The notes: generated from the letters alone by a model not told the origin. Positions 1-5,472 are shown, counted from the stretch's first letter. The stretch: DNA of 5,472 bases from Candidatus Parabacteroides intestinavium (GCA_019118725.1 DWYO01000148.1:1-5472); one strand, 5' to 3'. Made by a program: numbers and translations.

Positions 1-239
1 AATCAGGGACATCTATTGGAAATTATAGCACAGAAACTATAGCTATAGAATATGATGATTCTGCTAAAGAATTACCAATATCTCATGTTAAAGTTCTATT
101 TCAGGCAGGGACAAAAGAGGATAGAGATCATTTAGAAGATGATTTTAGAGATGCAAGTATTTGGGAGGGATATTCTAATGCATATATTATAGGAAGTCAA
201 TTTTGGCTTGATTCTTTCCATTTTAATTACGACAAATAA
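1..239 (+). CDS. C-terminal end of a probable surface beta-sandwich protein (PCMD-like), 5' end outside window
   Basis: An open frame enters from the left edge (first full codon at base 3) and ends with TAA at 237-239, giving 78 C-terminal residues. The piece contains ISHVKVLFQAGTKED and ends IIGSQFWLDSFHFNYDK. A beta-strand with a small-residue/G turn, followed by a GS-x-x-x-hydrophobic-D-x-hydrophobic strand at the extreme C-terminus, is how PCMD (putative carbohydrate metabolism domain) proteins of Bacteroidetes usually end. Those proteins often sit beside DUF4493 lipoproteins, as here. The match is from memory of the family pattern, not an alignment. Composition is AT-rich, about 31% GC by hand count, unlike the operon on the right. 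The stop lies 6 bases before the next ATG, so the two genes are probably cotranscribed. It could instead be another outer-membrane beta-sandwich protein; a role in glycan binding is only inferred. Confidence 0.6.
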   Translation, partial: SGTSIGNYSTETIAIEYDDSAKELPISHVKVLFQAGTKEDRDHLEDDFRDASIWEGYSNAYIIGSQFWLDSFHFNYDK

Positions 240-245
240 GAAATT

Positions 246-917
246 ATGAAACATACATTATTATATATAGCAACAACCCTCCTGTTGGCAAGCTGCGGAC
301 AGGAGGAGCTTCCGCTGGGCGAGCAAGCGTTGGGTTATTTATCCCTCTCGGCGGTCGAGGTCGAGGCCAGCGATGTGCAACTTATCTCCACGCGGGCAGG
401 CGAGACGGACGATTTGATTGTCGCCTTGACGGATGAAAGCGAGAAGATGACGGAATATGATTATGCGGAAACCATCTCTTGTCCGCCCGGTACGTATACG
501 CTTGAAGTCTACAATAAAGATTATAAAGAGGAAACCGAAGCCGCCCACTATTATTATAAACATGCTAAATCGGTAATAATAAAAGAAAAAGAGACAGAAA
601 CAGTTGAAGCAATTCAAGTTCCGATGATAAATTTCGGTGTTACTTTCTCTTGGCCTGAAGACTTAAAAGGGTTTACAGAGATTATGTTTAATGTAGAATA
701 TGGTTCTACATCAAAAGAAATCCAAACTGGAGAAACCGCCTATTTTGATATTTCGGATGGGAAAATAATCTCTTACTCACTAAGTGCCAAAAATGAAGAT
801 ATGGATCCTGTATTTACAAAAGGCTCGTATGGAGATGAAGAAAACGAAACCCTAAAAGCCGGTACAATCTACATTGTTTCTTACAAATTGGAAACGCAAA
901 CTTTAGAAATAAAATAA
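246..917 (+). CDS. DUF4493-like surface lipoprotein
   Basis: A 223-residue protein with a lipoprotein signal peptide: M-K-H start, hydrophobic stretch at residues 4-15, and lipobox L14-A15-S16-C17. The residues after the cysteine are G-Q-E-E. Acidic residues just after the lipidated cysteine resemble the Bacteroidetes surface-export signal, so the protein is probably anchored on the outer face of the outer membrane. The mature start has the pattern G-Y-L-S-L-S followed by alternating V/E residues and an S-T-R-A motif, then a P-P-G-T-Y-T-L-E-V turn-strand near residues 79-87. This is the usual order in DUF4493 proteins, which are beta-sandwich lipoproteins of unknown function, often next to PCMD proteins. 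The gene follows its upstream neighbour by 6 bases, so it likely shares that promoter. Composition is odd: bases 301-420 are about 60% GC, while 541-900 are about 35%. The family call is fairly firm; the ligand is unknown. Confidence 0.8.
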   Translation: MKHTLLYIATTLLLASCGQEELPLGEQALGYLSLSAVEVEASDVQLISTRAGETDDLIVALTDESEKMTEYDYAETISCPPGTYTLEVYNKDYKEETEAAHYYYKHAKSVIIKEKETETVEAIQVPMINFGVTFSWPEDLKGFTEIMFNVEYGSTSKEIQTGETAYFDISDGKIISYSLSAKNEDMDPVFTKGSYGDEENETLKAGTIYIVSYKLETQTLEIK

Positions 918-960
918 CGGCAATACGAACAAAAGCTCCTTTGTCTTAGGTAAGCACACG

Positions 961-1016
961 AAGAGAATAACAAATTTCTCTTCACATGTTTTGGGAACAA
1001 TTCCCCTTAGTCATGT
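961..1016. other. Two adjacent hairpins in the gene-free stretch downstream of the lipoprotein gene
   Basis: The region 918 to about 1402 has no convincing gene. Its first part holds two simple inverted repeats. One is AAGAGA at 961-966 pairing with TCTCTT at 977-982 over a 10-base loop. The other is a two-part hairpin, ACATG 984-988 with CATGT 1012-1016, enclosing GGGAA 993-997 with TTCCC 1001-1005 and a CAA loop. They may protect the 3' end of the lipoprotein mRNA or belong to a dispersed repeat or small RNA. Neither role is shown by the sequence, and short arms like these can arise by chance. Confidence 0.4.
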
Positions 1017-1023
1017 TTTACGT

Positions 1024-1044
1024 GCCGTTTGCCCACGGTTTTTT
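1024..1044 (+). terminator. Possible weak intrinsic terminator of the lipoprotein operon
   Basis: CCGT at 1025-1028 pairs with ACGG at 1035-1038 over a TTGCCC loop. A G-T wobble pair (1024/1039) extends the stem, and it runs straight into six T residues at 1039-1044. The T-run directly after a GC-containing stem fits Rho-independent termination on the + strand, and the position (about 110 bases after the lipoprotein stop, before the next promoter) makes sense. The stem is only 4-5 pairs, so it would be a weak terminator on its own. Confidence 0.4.
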
Positions 1045-1087
1045 CATTCAAAGTAACCACGCCCGAGAGGCCAAACGTGATTGGAGA

Positions 1088-1292
1088 GGGCGGTGAAGCC
1101 GTCCGACTATGCATAACGGCGGGTGAGCAAAGCGAACCTGCCGTACACAGTCACCCATAAAGAAGGCCTCGAAGAGGTCGAACGACTACAAAAATTGGAC
1201 CTCTTCGAGGCCCTTTGCTGCTGTAGTCGATACAGGCCGAAGGCTCACTTCGTTCGCCATCGGTTATGCACAGTTGGGCGGCTCCACCGCCC
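1088..1292. repeat. Large imperfect palindrome of mirrored hairpin modules (REP/MITE-like element)
   Basis: About 205 bp, symmetric around base 1190. The outer arms 1088-1116 and 1264-1292 match as reverse complements at 25 of 29 positions, and two of the four differences are G-T wobbles. Each outer arm also folds on itself: GGGCGG/CCGTCC (1088-1104) on the left and GGGCGG/CCGCCC (1276-1292) on the right, both with 5-base loops. Next comes a mirrored pair of 8-bp hairpins with 11-base loops: 1117-1124/1136-1143 and 1237-1244/1256-1263. The centre is a perfect 15-bp inverted repeat, 1165-1179 against 1198-1212, around an 18-base spacer. No transposase or credible protein is encoded. The layout fits an extragenic palindromic repeat, REP doublet or miniature transposable element. 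Copy number elsewhere in the genome cannot be seen here. It may also insulate the two operons or block transcription. Confidence 0.75.
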
Positions 1293-1306
1293 CCTAATGT
1301 CGCCTT

Positions 1307-1327
1307 AAATGAAAGAGTCGTTCATTT
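1307..1327. other. Small AT-rich hairpin between the palindrome and the promoter
   Basis: AAATGAA at 1307-1313 is the exact reverse complement of TTCATTT at 1321-1327, with a 7-base loop. It lies 15 bases after the large palindrome and about 26 bases before the promoter's -33 box. It could be an operator, the outer edge of the repeat element, or chance. It lacks a T-tract long enough to be called a terminator. Confidence 0.35.
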
Positions 1328-1352
1328 CTCCTACTTCTTTTCGGGCTGACTA

Positions 1353-1383
1353 TTTAAATGCTCGATTCTTTTTCGTACTTTTG
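1353..1383 (+). promoter_or_regulatory. Bacteroidetes sigma-ABfr-type promoter for the Mur ligase-like/DUF4924/rfbD/prfC operon
   Basis: TACTTTTG at 1376-1383 matches the Bacteroidetes -7 consensus TAnnTTTG exactly. TTTA at 1353-1356, 19 bases upstream, is one base off the -33 consensus TTTG and correctly spaced (19-21). The predicted transcript would begin near 1390, leaving a short leader of roughly a dozen bases before the ATG at 1403. The promoter overlaps the more upstream in-frame ATG at 1358, which argues against that codon being the start. Confidence 0.7.
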
Positions 1384-1402
1384 CCAAGATAAAAACCAAG
1401 CG

Positions 1403-2329
1403 ATGCGAAAAGTTCATTTAATTTCAATTACGGACCCTCTGATGCTTGATTTGGCTATGGCTATCCGCGACAAGGGATATGAAGTCAGCGTATCGGGCAA
1501 TCGGTTATCGGCAGAGTTGATGAGCTCACTGGAAGAACGGGGAATCGTTTGCTATGGAAATGGTTGGTTCCCGGAAAGGTTGACAAAAGAGACCTATTCC
1601 ATGGTATTGGGTAGTCAAGTCTCGCCGGATAATCCGGAATTACAACGGGGAAAAGAATTGGGACTGATGATTTCATCGGTTCCTGAATTCATATATCAAT
1701 GCACGAAGTCGAAAACACGAGTGGTCATAGCGGGGAGCCATGGCCGACGGGCAATCCTGTCGCTGATGGTCGCAGCCCTCTCGCGCCAGAAGATGGCATT
1801 CGACTATGCGACGACCAGCCGTGTGGCGCAATTGGAAAAGACACTTCAGTTCAGTTTTGAATCACGTATCGCACTGATTGAAGGAGACGAACATATCACG
1901 TCTGTCTTGGATAAGCGTTCCCAACTGGAGTTTTACCGTCCGCATATTGCCGTAATGACCAATCTGGTATGGGATTCATCACACGATCATGCCACTCCGG
2001 AAGCTTACATGAAGACGTATCGCTATTTCTCGACCTCCATCGAGCGCGAGGGTAAGCTGATTTATTATGGAGGAGATCCGGTCATCGGTGAACTGGTGGA
2101 AGATATCCGTGCTGACATCACAGCCATACCTTTCGATAAGCACCCAGTAACCGAGCATGACGGGCAAATCTGTCTTCAGACCCGATACGGTGATTATCCG
2201 GTGTACATTCCGGACGATGATTTCTTGGTGAATGTCAATGCGGCCCGTCTGGCTTGTCGCCAGTTGGGAGTAAAAGATACGGATTTTTATCAGGCGATAG
2301 CTGATTTTACCTTATCCTTGAAACAATGA
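1403..2329 (+). CDS. Truncated Mpl/MurC-like Mur ligase paralogue, probable pseudoenzyme
   Basis: A 308-residue protein similar to Mpl (UDP-N-acetylmuramate:L-alanyl-gamma-D-glutamyl-meso-diaminopimelate ligase), which recycles murein tripeptide in the cytoplasm. Kept landmarks are the N-terminal VHLISI strand with M-x-x-L-A, GWFPERL (54-60), DNPELQRGKELGL (76-88), the EGDE motif (160-163) with an R-P-x-I-A-V-M-T-N strand, and NVNAARLACRQLGV before the end. Key parts are lost. The ATP loop, normally GSHGKTT, reads GSHGRRA (111-117), so the lysine and both threonines are gone. The glycine-rich UDP motif near residues 9-13 reads S-I-T-D-P. The usual D-H after the T-N strand is W-D-S-S-H-D-H. 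The protein ends where the C-terminal ligase domain should begin; Mpl is about 450 residues. The ATG at 1403 is chosen because it matches the family N-terminus and follows the promoter; an in-frame ATG at 1358 lies inside the promoter. Its stop overlaps the next start (ATGA), showing a settled operon gene. Function is unknown; ligase activity is unlikely. Confidence 0.8.
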   Translation: MRKVHLISITDPLMLDLAMAIRDKGYEVSVSGNRLSAELMSSLEERGIVCYGNGWFPERLTKETYSMVLGSQVSPDNPELQRGKELGLMISSVPEFIYQCTKSKTRVVIAGSHGRRAILSLMVAALSRQKMAFDYATTSRVAQLEKTLQFSFESRIALIEGDEHITSVLDKRSQLEFYRPHIAVMTNLVWDSSHDHATPEAYMKTYRYFSTSIEREGKLIYYGGDPVIGELVEDIRADITAIPFDKHPVTEHDGQICLQTRYGDYPVYIPDDDFLVNVNAARLACRQLGVKDTDFYQAIADFTLSLKQ

Positions 2330-2874
2330 TTATAGCAAAACAAAAAAGGAAAGAGAATATATGCGAATACCTGCTCTATATGTGGCAGGTCGAAGATCTG
2401 ATCCGCGCGAATCATCTCAACATGGATGAGATACGCCAGCATGTGCTTACCCGCTATCAGCAACCGGACGAAGCCATGCGCGAAATCGAACAGTGGTATG
2501 AGGAGCTAATCGAGATGATGCGTAGCGAAGGAGTAGCGGAGAAAGGGCATATCCAGTTGAACAAGAATGTGATCATCGCCCTGACCGATTTACACCTCCG
2601 CCTGTTGAAATCACCGAAAGAGATGATTTACGGAGCGGCCTATTACAAAACACTCCCTTATATTGTACAACTCCGATCCAAATCGGGCGGGGAAGAGATT
2701 CCGGAACTGGAGACCTGCTTCACCGCGGTATACGGTTACCTGATGCTACGGATGCAAGGAAAGGACATCAGTCCCGAAACACTGGAAGGAATCAAGCAGA
2801 TCAGTTCGTTCCTGGCCCTGTTGGCGGCCAAGTACAAAGATGATATGGAAGGAAACTTAGAACTAGAAAATTGA
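2326..2874 (+). CDS. DUF4924 family protein of unknown function
   Basis: A 182-residue, apparently soluble, mostly helical protein with no signal peptide or membrane segment. The N-terminus IIAKQKRKENICEYLLYM, followed by WQVEDLIRA, is the hallmark start of the Bacteroidetes DUF4924 family. The rest is charged helices, including EIEQWYEELIEMM (residues 54-66), a central stretch with LTDLHLRLLKSP, and a C-terminal helix with SSFLALLAAKYKDD. The length is as expected for the family as I remember it. The start codon overlaps the stop of the Mur ligase-like gene in ATGA, so translation is probably coupled, and rfbD begins 4 bases after the stop. Retention between a Mur ligase relative and a nucleotide-sugar enzyme hints at an envelope or growth role, but that is only context. 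No catalytic motif is recognised. Confidence 0.85.
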   Translation: MIIAKQKRKENICEYLLYMWQVEDLIRANHLNMDEIRQHVLTRYQQPDEAMREIEQWYEELIEMMRSEGVAEKGHIQLNKNVIIALTDLHLRLLKSPKEMIYGAAYYKTLPYIVQLRSKSGGEEIPELETCFTAVYGYLMLRMQGKDISPETLEGIKQISSFLALLAAKYKDDMEGNLELEN

Positions 2875-2878
2875 GAAT

Positions 2879-3757
2879 ATGAAAATATTAGTAACCGGAG
2901 CAAACGGACAATTGGGACGCTCTATCCGACAATTATCTGCCGGGCACCACGAATTGGATTTTATCTTAACCGATATCGATTCGCTGGACATCTGTAATCG
3001 TGACGCAGTTCTTGCGTTTATCGAAACTCATCCGGTGGATTTCTTAGTGAATTGCGCAGCTTATACGGCTGTTGATAAAGCGGAGGAGGAAGTGGAACAA
3101 TGCCGAAAAATCAACACAGAGGCAGTCGCTTATTTAGGAGAAGCGGCACAGCATATCCGGGCACGTATCTTGCATGTTTCAACCGATTACGTGTTTGACG
3201 GGAATTCTTGTACGCCTTACCAAGAGTGCGATCCGGTTTCACCGGTATCAGTCTATGGACACACCAAGCTGGCTGGCGAAAAGGCTTTGTCGGCTATTTG
3301 TCCGGATGCCATCATTGTGCGTACAGCCTGGCTTTATTCGGAATATGGACATAACTTTATGAAAACCATGTTGCGATTGGGTGCCGAACGGCCGGAGATC
3401 CGTGTGGTGAACGACCAAATAGGGTCGCCAACTTATGCCGGTGATTTGGCAAAAACGATTCTATCTCTTTTGGAAAAAGAACGGCAAGGCAAGCAACATA
3501 ACGGTATTTATCATTATACGAACGAGGGTGTGTGCAGTTGGTATGATTTTGCCCACTCGATTATCCGAATGACCGACCTTCCGGCAAAGGTGACTCCTAT
3601 ACCGACGCGAGAATATCCGACAGCGGCCAAACGGCCCGGATATAGCGTGCTGAGCAAAGAGAAAATCAAACGAGAATATCAATTGGAGATTCCGCATTGG
3701 GAAGATAGTCTCCGAAGATGTTTAGAGAATATGAATGTATTGAAGAAACAAGAGTAA
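2879..3757 (+). CDS. rfbD: dTDP-4-dehydrorhamnose reductase
   Basis: A 292-residue cytoplasmic enzyme that reduces dTDP-4-dehydro-L-rhamnose to dTDP-L-rhamnose with NAD(P)H. This is the last step in making the rhamnose donor for surface polysaccharides. It is an extended short-chain dehydrogenase/reductase. The Rossmann dinucleotide loop GANGQLG is at residues 7-13, N-C-A-A-Y-T-A-V-D-K-A-E at 58-69, and S-T-D-Y-V-F-D-G at 101-108. The catalytic Y126-x-x-x-K130 lies in VYGHTK. The substrate-side motif V-N-D-Q-I-G-S-P-T is at 177-185, and R-P-G-Y-S-V-L-S-K is at 252-260. All expected residues are present and the length is normal, so it should be active. The ATG is 4 bases after the DUF4924 stop, and prfC starts 5 bases after its own stop. 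No other dTDP-rhamnose genes (rfbA, rfbB, rfbC) are in the window, so it is separated from the rest of its pathway here. The symbol rmlD is equivalent. Confidence 0.95.
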   Translation: MKILVTGANGQLGRSIRQLSAGHHELDFILTDIDSLDICNRDAVLAFIETHPVDFLVNCAAYTAVDKAEEEVEQCRKINTEAVAYLGEAAQHIRARILHVSTDYVFDGNSCTPYQECDPVSPVSVYGHTKLAGEKALSAICPDAIIVRTAWLYSEYGHNFMKTMLRLGAERPEIRVVNDQIGSPTYAGDLAKTILSLLEKERQGKQHNGIYHYTNEGVCSWYDFAHSIIRMTDLPAKVTPIPTREYPTAAKRPGYSVLSKEKIKREYQLEIPHWEDSLRRCLENMNVLKKQE

Positions 3758-3762
3758 AAAAG

Positions 3763-5343
3763 ATGGGTCAGTATTCAGCAGAAATCAAAAGAAGAAGAAC
3801 ATTTGCGATTATCAGCCACCCGGATGCGGGTAAGACAACGTTGACCGAAAAGTTATTGCTTTTCGGAGGGGCTATCCACGTGGCCGGTGCTGTAAAATCA
3901 AACAAAATAAAAAAGACGGCTACATCCGACTGGATGGAAATCGAAAAGCAACGTGGTATCTCAGTGGCGACCTCCGTCATGGCATTTGATTATGCCGACC
4001 ACAAAATCAACATTCTGGACACCCCGGGGCACCAGGATTTTGCCGAAGACACTTTCCGTACCCTTACGGCTGTAGACAGTGTGATTATTGTCATCGATAT
4101 CGCCAAAGGAGTCGAGGCGCAGACACGCAAGCTGATGGAGGTCTGCCGAATGCGTAAAACGCCGGTGATTGTCTTTGTCAACAAATTAGACCGCGATGGT
4201 AAGGATCCGTTTGATCTTCTGGATGAAATCGAAGAAGAACTGCATATCAAAGTACGTCCGCTAAGTTGGCCGATTGATATGGGGCAACGCTTCCGGGGCG
4301 TATATAATATCTATGAACAGAAACTGAACTTATACACGCCAAGCAAACAATATGTTACCGAGAATATCGAGTTCAAAGACGTCAACAGTCCGGAACTGGA
4401 AAACTATATTGATCCGGCCCAGGCTGAGAAATTGCGTGCCGATCTGGAACTGGTCGAAGGTGTTTATCCGGATTTTGATGTGAACACCTATCTATCCGGA
4501 GACATCGCTCCGGTATTTTTCGGATCAGCTCTAAATAACTTCGGTGTGAAAGAACTGCTGGATTGCTTTATCCAAATCGCCCCATCTCCCCGGCCGGTAC
4601 AAGCGGTGGAACGGGTAGTTGATCCGGAAGAAGAGGCATTCACCGGCTTTGTATTCAAGATTCACGCAAATATGGACCCGAACCACCGAAGTTGTATTGC
4701 ATTCGTGAAGATCTGTTCCGGTAAGTTCGAACGCAATGTCAACTATAAGCATGTCCGTTTCGGAAAGATGATGCGATTCAGCAGTCCGACCGCTTTCATG
4801 GCCCAAAAGAAAGAGGTGGTAGATGAGGCATACGCCGGCGATATCGTGGGATTGCCCGATACCGGGAATTTCAAAATCGGAGATACGCTGACCGCTGGCG
4901 AAGAGCTTCATTTCAAAGGATTGCCCAGCTTCTCTCCTGAAATGTTCAAATATATCGAGAATGCAGACCCGATGAAGGCCAAGCAGCTTAACAAGGGTAT
5001 TGAGCAGCTGATGGACGAAGGTGTAGCTCAGCTCTTTGTCAACCAGTTTAATGGTCGAAAGATTATCGGAACCGTAGGACAATTGCAGTTTGAAGTTATC
5101 CAATACCGCCTGCTGCATGAATATGGCGCACAGTGCCGTTGGGAACCTTTGAGCCTCTATAAAGCTTGTTGGATTGAGAGTGATAATCCGACGGCTTTAG
5201 AGAATTTCAAGAAACGTAAGGCGCAATACATGGCTCTCGACAAGGAGGGGCGTGATGTCTATCTGGCCGACTCCGGTTATGTCTTGATGATGGCACAACA
5301 AGATTTTCCAGATATCAAGTTCCATTTCACATCGGAATTTTAG
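3763..5343 (+). CDS. prfC: Peptide chain release factor 3 (RF3), translational GTPase
   Basis: A 526-residue GTPase that removes RF1 or RF2 from the ribosome after peptide release, speeding termination. The G-domain motifs are all intact: P-loop S-H-P-D-A-G-K-T-T (18-26), the switch I stretch S-D-W-M-E-I-E-K-Q-R-G-I-S-V (55-68) typical of RF3, D-T-P-G-H (86-90) and N-K-L-D-R (140-144). The domain II signature F-V-F-K-I-H-A-N-M-D-P-N-H-R is near residues 296-309. A C-terminal RF3 domain carries G-Q-L-Q-F-E-V and R-W-E-P (459-462). E. coli RF3 is 529 residues, so this is full length. I chose the ATG at 3763 because MGQYSAEIKRRRTFAIISHP is the normal RF3 N-terminus. An in-frame ATG at 3718 would add 15 residues and overlap rfbD by 40 bases. 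It is the last gene of the operon, with a terminator-like hairpin starting right after the stop. Confidence 0.97.
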   Translation: MGQYSAEIKRRRTFAIISHPDAGKTTLTEKLLLFGGAIHVAGAVKSNKIKKTATSDWMEIEKQRGISVATSVMAFDYADHKINILDTPGHQDFAEDTFRTLTAVDSVIIVIDIAKGVEAQTRKLMEVCRMRKTPVIVFVNKLDRDGKDPFDLLDEIEEELHIKVRPLSWPIDMGQRFRGVYNIYEQKLNLYTPSKQYVTENIEFKDVNSPELENYIDPAQAEKLRADLELVEGVYPDFDVNTYLSGDIAPVFFGSALNNFGVKELLDCFIQIAPSPRPVQAVERVVDPEEEAFTGFVFKIHANMDPNHRSCIAFVKICSGKFERNVNYKHVRFGKMMRFSSPTAFMAQKKEVVDEAYAGDIVGLPDTGNFKIGDTLTAGEELHFKGLPSFSPEMFKYIENADPMKAKQLNKGIEQLMDEGVAQLFVNQFNGRKIIGTVGQLQFEVIQYRLLHEYGAQCRWEPLSLYKACWIESDNPTALENFKKRKAQYMALDKEGRDVYLADSGYVLMMAQQDFPDIKFHFTSEF

Positions 5344-5374
5344 AAGCTGTTTGGAATTTATTCCAGCTTTTTAT
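5344..5374 (+). terminator. Probable intrinsic terminator after prfC
   Basis: AAGCT at 5344-5348 pairs with AGCTT at 5365-5369, and inside it GGAA 5353-5356 pairs with TTCC 5361-5364 around a TTTA loop. The right arm merges into a run of five T (5368-5372), then ATAAAG. The hairpin begins directly after the TAG stop, as expected for the end of the operon. The T-tract is short and partly used in the stem, so efficiency is uncertain. Confidence 0.5.
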
Positions 5375-5380
5375 AAAGAA

Positions 5381-5463
5381 TGTTTTCGAGGATTTTCAGT
5401 TGTTCTTATGAGGAGCATAGCGGGCTATGTGACGAATAAGAACGGAGAAAAAGACCGGAAACA
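5381..5463. repeat. Second extragenic imperfect palindrome, downstream of prfC
   Basis: GTTCTTAT at 5402-5409 is the exact reverse complement of ATAAGAAC at 5436-5443. Nested inside are CATAG 5416-5420 and CTATG 5425-5429 around a CGGG tetraloop (a further C-G pair is possible). The arms continue outward less perfectly: TGTTTTCGAGG at 5381-5391 mirrors the complement of CCGGAAACA at 5455-5463. The whole is symmetric around base 5422 and codes for nothing convincing. It differs in sequence from the 1088-1292 element, so it would be a separate repeat family. It may extend past the window edge. Confidence 0.6.
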
Positions 5464-5472
5464 AATTTAGAA

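Noticed and set aside
339..617. Minus-strand open frame rich in F and I
   Set aside because: It is antisense to the lipoprotein gene. The F/I richness mirrors GAA, AAA and AAT codons on the other strand, and no start context or motif supports it.
1088..1292. Phase-variable invertible promoter
   Set aside because: The inverted arms could suit a recombinase, but I find no TAnnTTTG promoter between them in either useful orientation and no invertase gene in the window. The promoter at 1353-1383 lies outside the arms.
1123..1308. Open frame of 61 codons on the + strand inside the palindrome
   Set aside because: It starts with GTG, lies almost wholly in the inverted repeat, has a cysteine-rich low-likelihood sequence, and shows no family resemblance. 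It is a by-product of the repeat.
1358..1402. Upstream in-frame ATG for the Mur ligase-like gene
   Set aside because: The added 15 residues would be encoded by the promoter -7 region and spacer, and the predicted transcript begins downstream of this ATG. The ATG at 1403 matches the family start.
918..1402. CRISPR array, tRNA or rRNA in the gene-free region
   Set aside because: There are no regularly spaced direct repeats, and no cloverleaf or rRNA-like sequence. The repeats seen are inverted, not direct.
3718..3762. Upstream in-frame ATG for prfC
   Set aside because: It would overlap rfbD by 40 bases and add residues not seen at RF3 N-termini. The ATG at 3763, 5 bases after the rfbD stop, fits better.
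4531..5118. Long open frame (195 codons) on the minus strand
   Set aside because: It lies fully within prfC, whose domain motifs are unmistakable. The minus-strand frame is a shadow of its codon pattern.

Overview
The window looks like a chromosomal piece of a Bacteroidales gut anaerobe, most likely Parabacteroides or a close relative. The evidence is a Bacteroidetes-type promoter (TTTA-N19-TACTTTTG), a DUF4493-type surface lipoprotein, a DUF4924 protein (a family known from Bacteroidetes), and the gene order DUF4924 - rfbD - prfC. I recall this order from Bacteroidales genomes but could not check it here. The genus is inferred, not proven. All supported genes are on the + strand.

Left part (1-917): an AT-rich lipoprotein locus. 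It holds the 3' end of a gene whose C-terminus resembles the last strands of a PCMD-like beta-sandwich domain, then, five bases on, a 223-residue DUF4493-like lipoprotein. Base composition changes abruptly inside the lipoprotein gene: about 60% GC at 301-420 and about 35% at 541-900. This suggests a mosaic origin.

Gene-free stretch (918 to about 1402): this holds a run of small hairpins with a possible terminator (1024-1044), then a strongly structured imperfect palindrome of about 205 bp (1088-1292). The palindrome is built from mirrored hairpin modules whose stems differ between copies but still pair. A Bacteroidetes promoter (1353-1383) follows and fires into the next operon.

Right part (1403-5343): a tight four-gene operon with junctions of 4 bp overlap, 4 bp gap and 5 bp gap. 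It encodes (1) a shortened Mpl/MurC-like Mur ligase paralogue with a broken ATP-binding loop and no C-terminal domain, (2) a DUF4924 protein, (3) RfbD, dTDP-4-dehydrorhamnose reductase, and (4) PrfC, peptide chain release factor 3. Envelope precursor genes and a translation factor therefore share one transcript. A terminator-like hairpin follows prfC at once, and then a second extragenic palindrome (5381-5463) near the window edge.

The best candidates for something undescribed are the 1088-1292 palindromic element and the Mur ligase pseudoenzyme. No complete new multi-gene system is visible.
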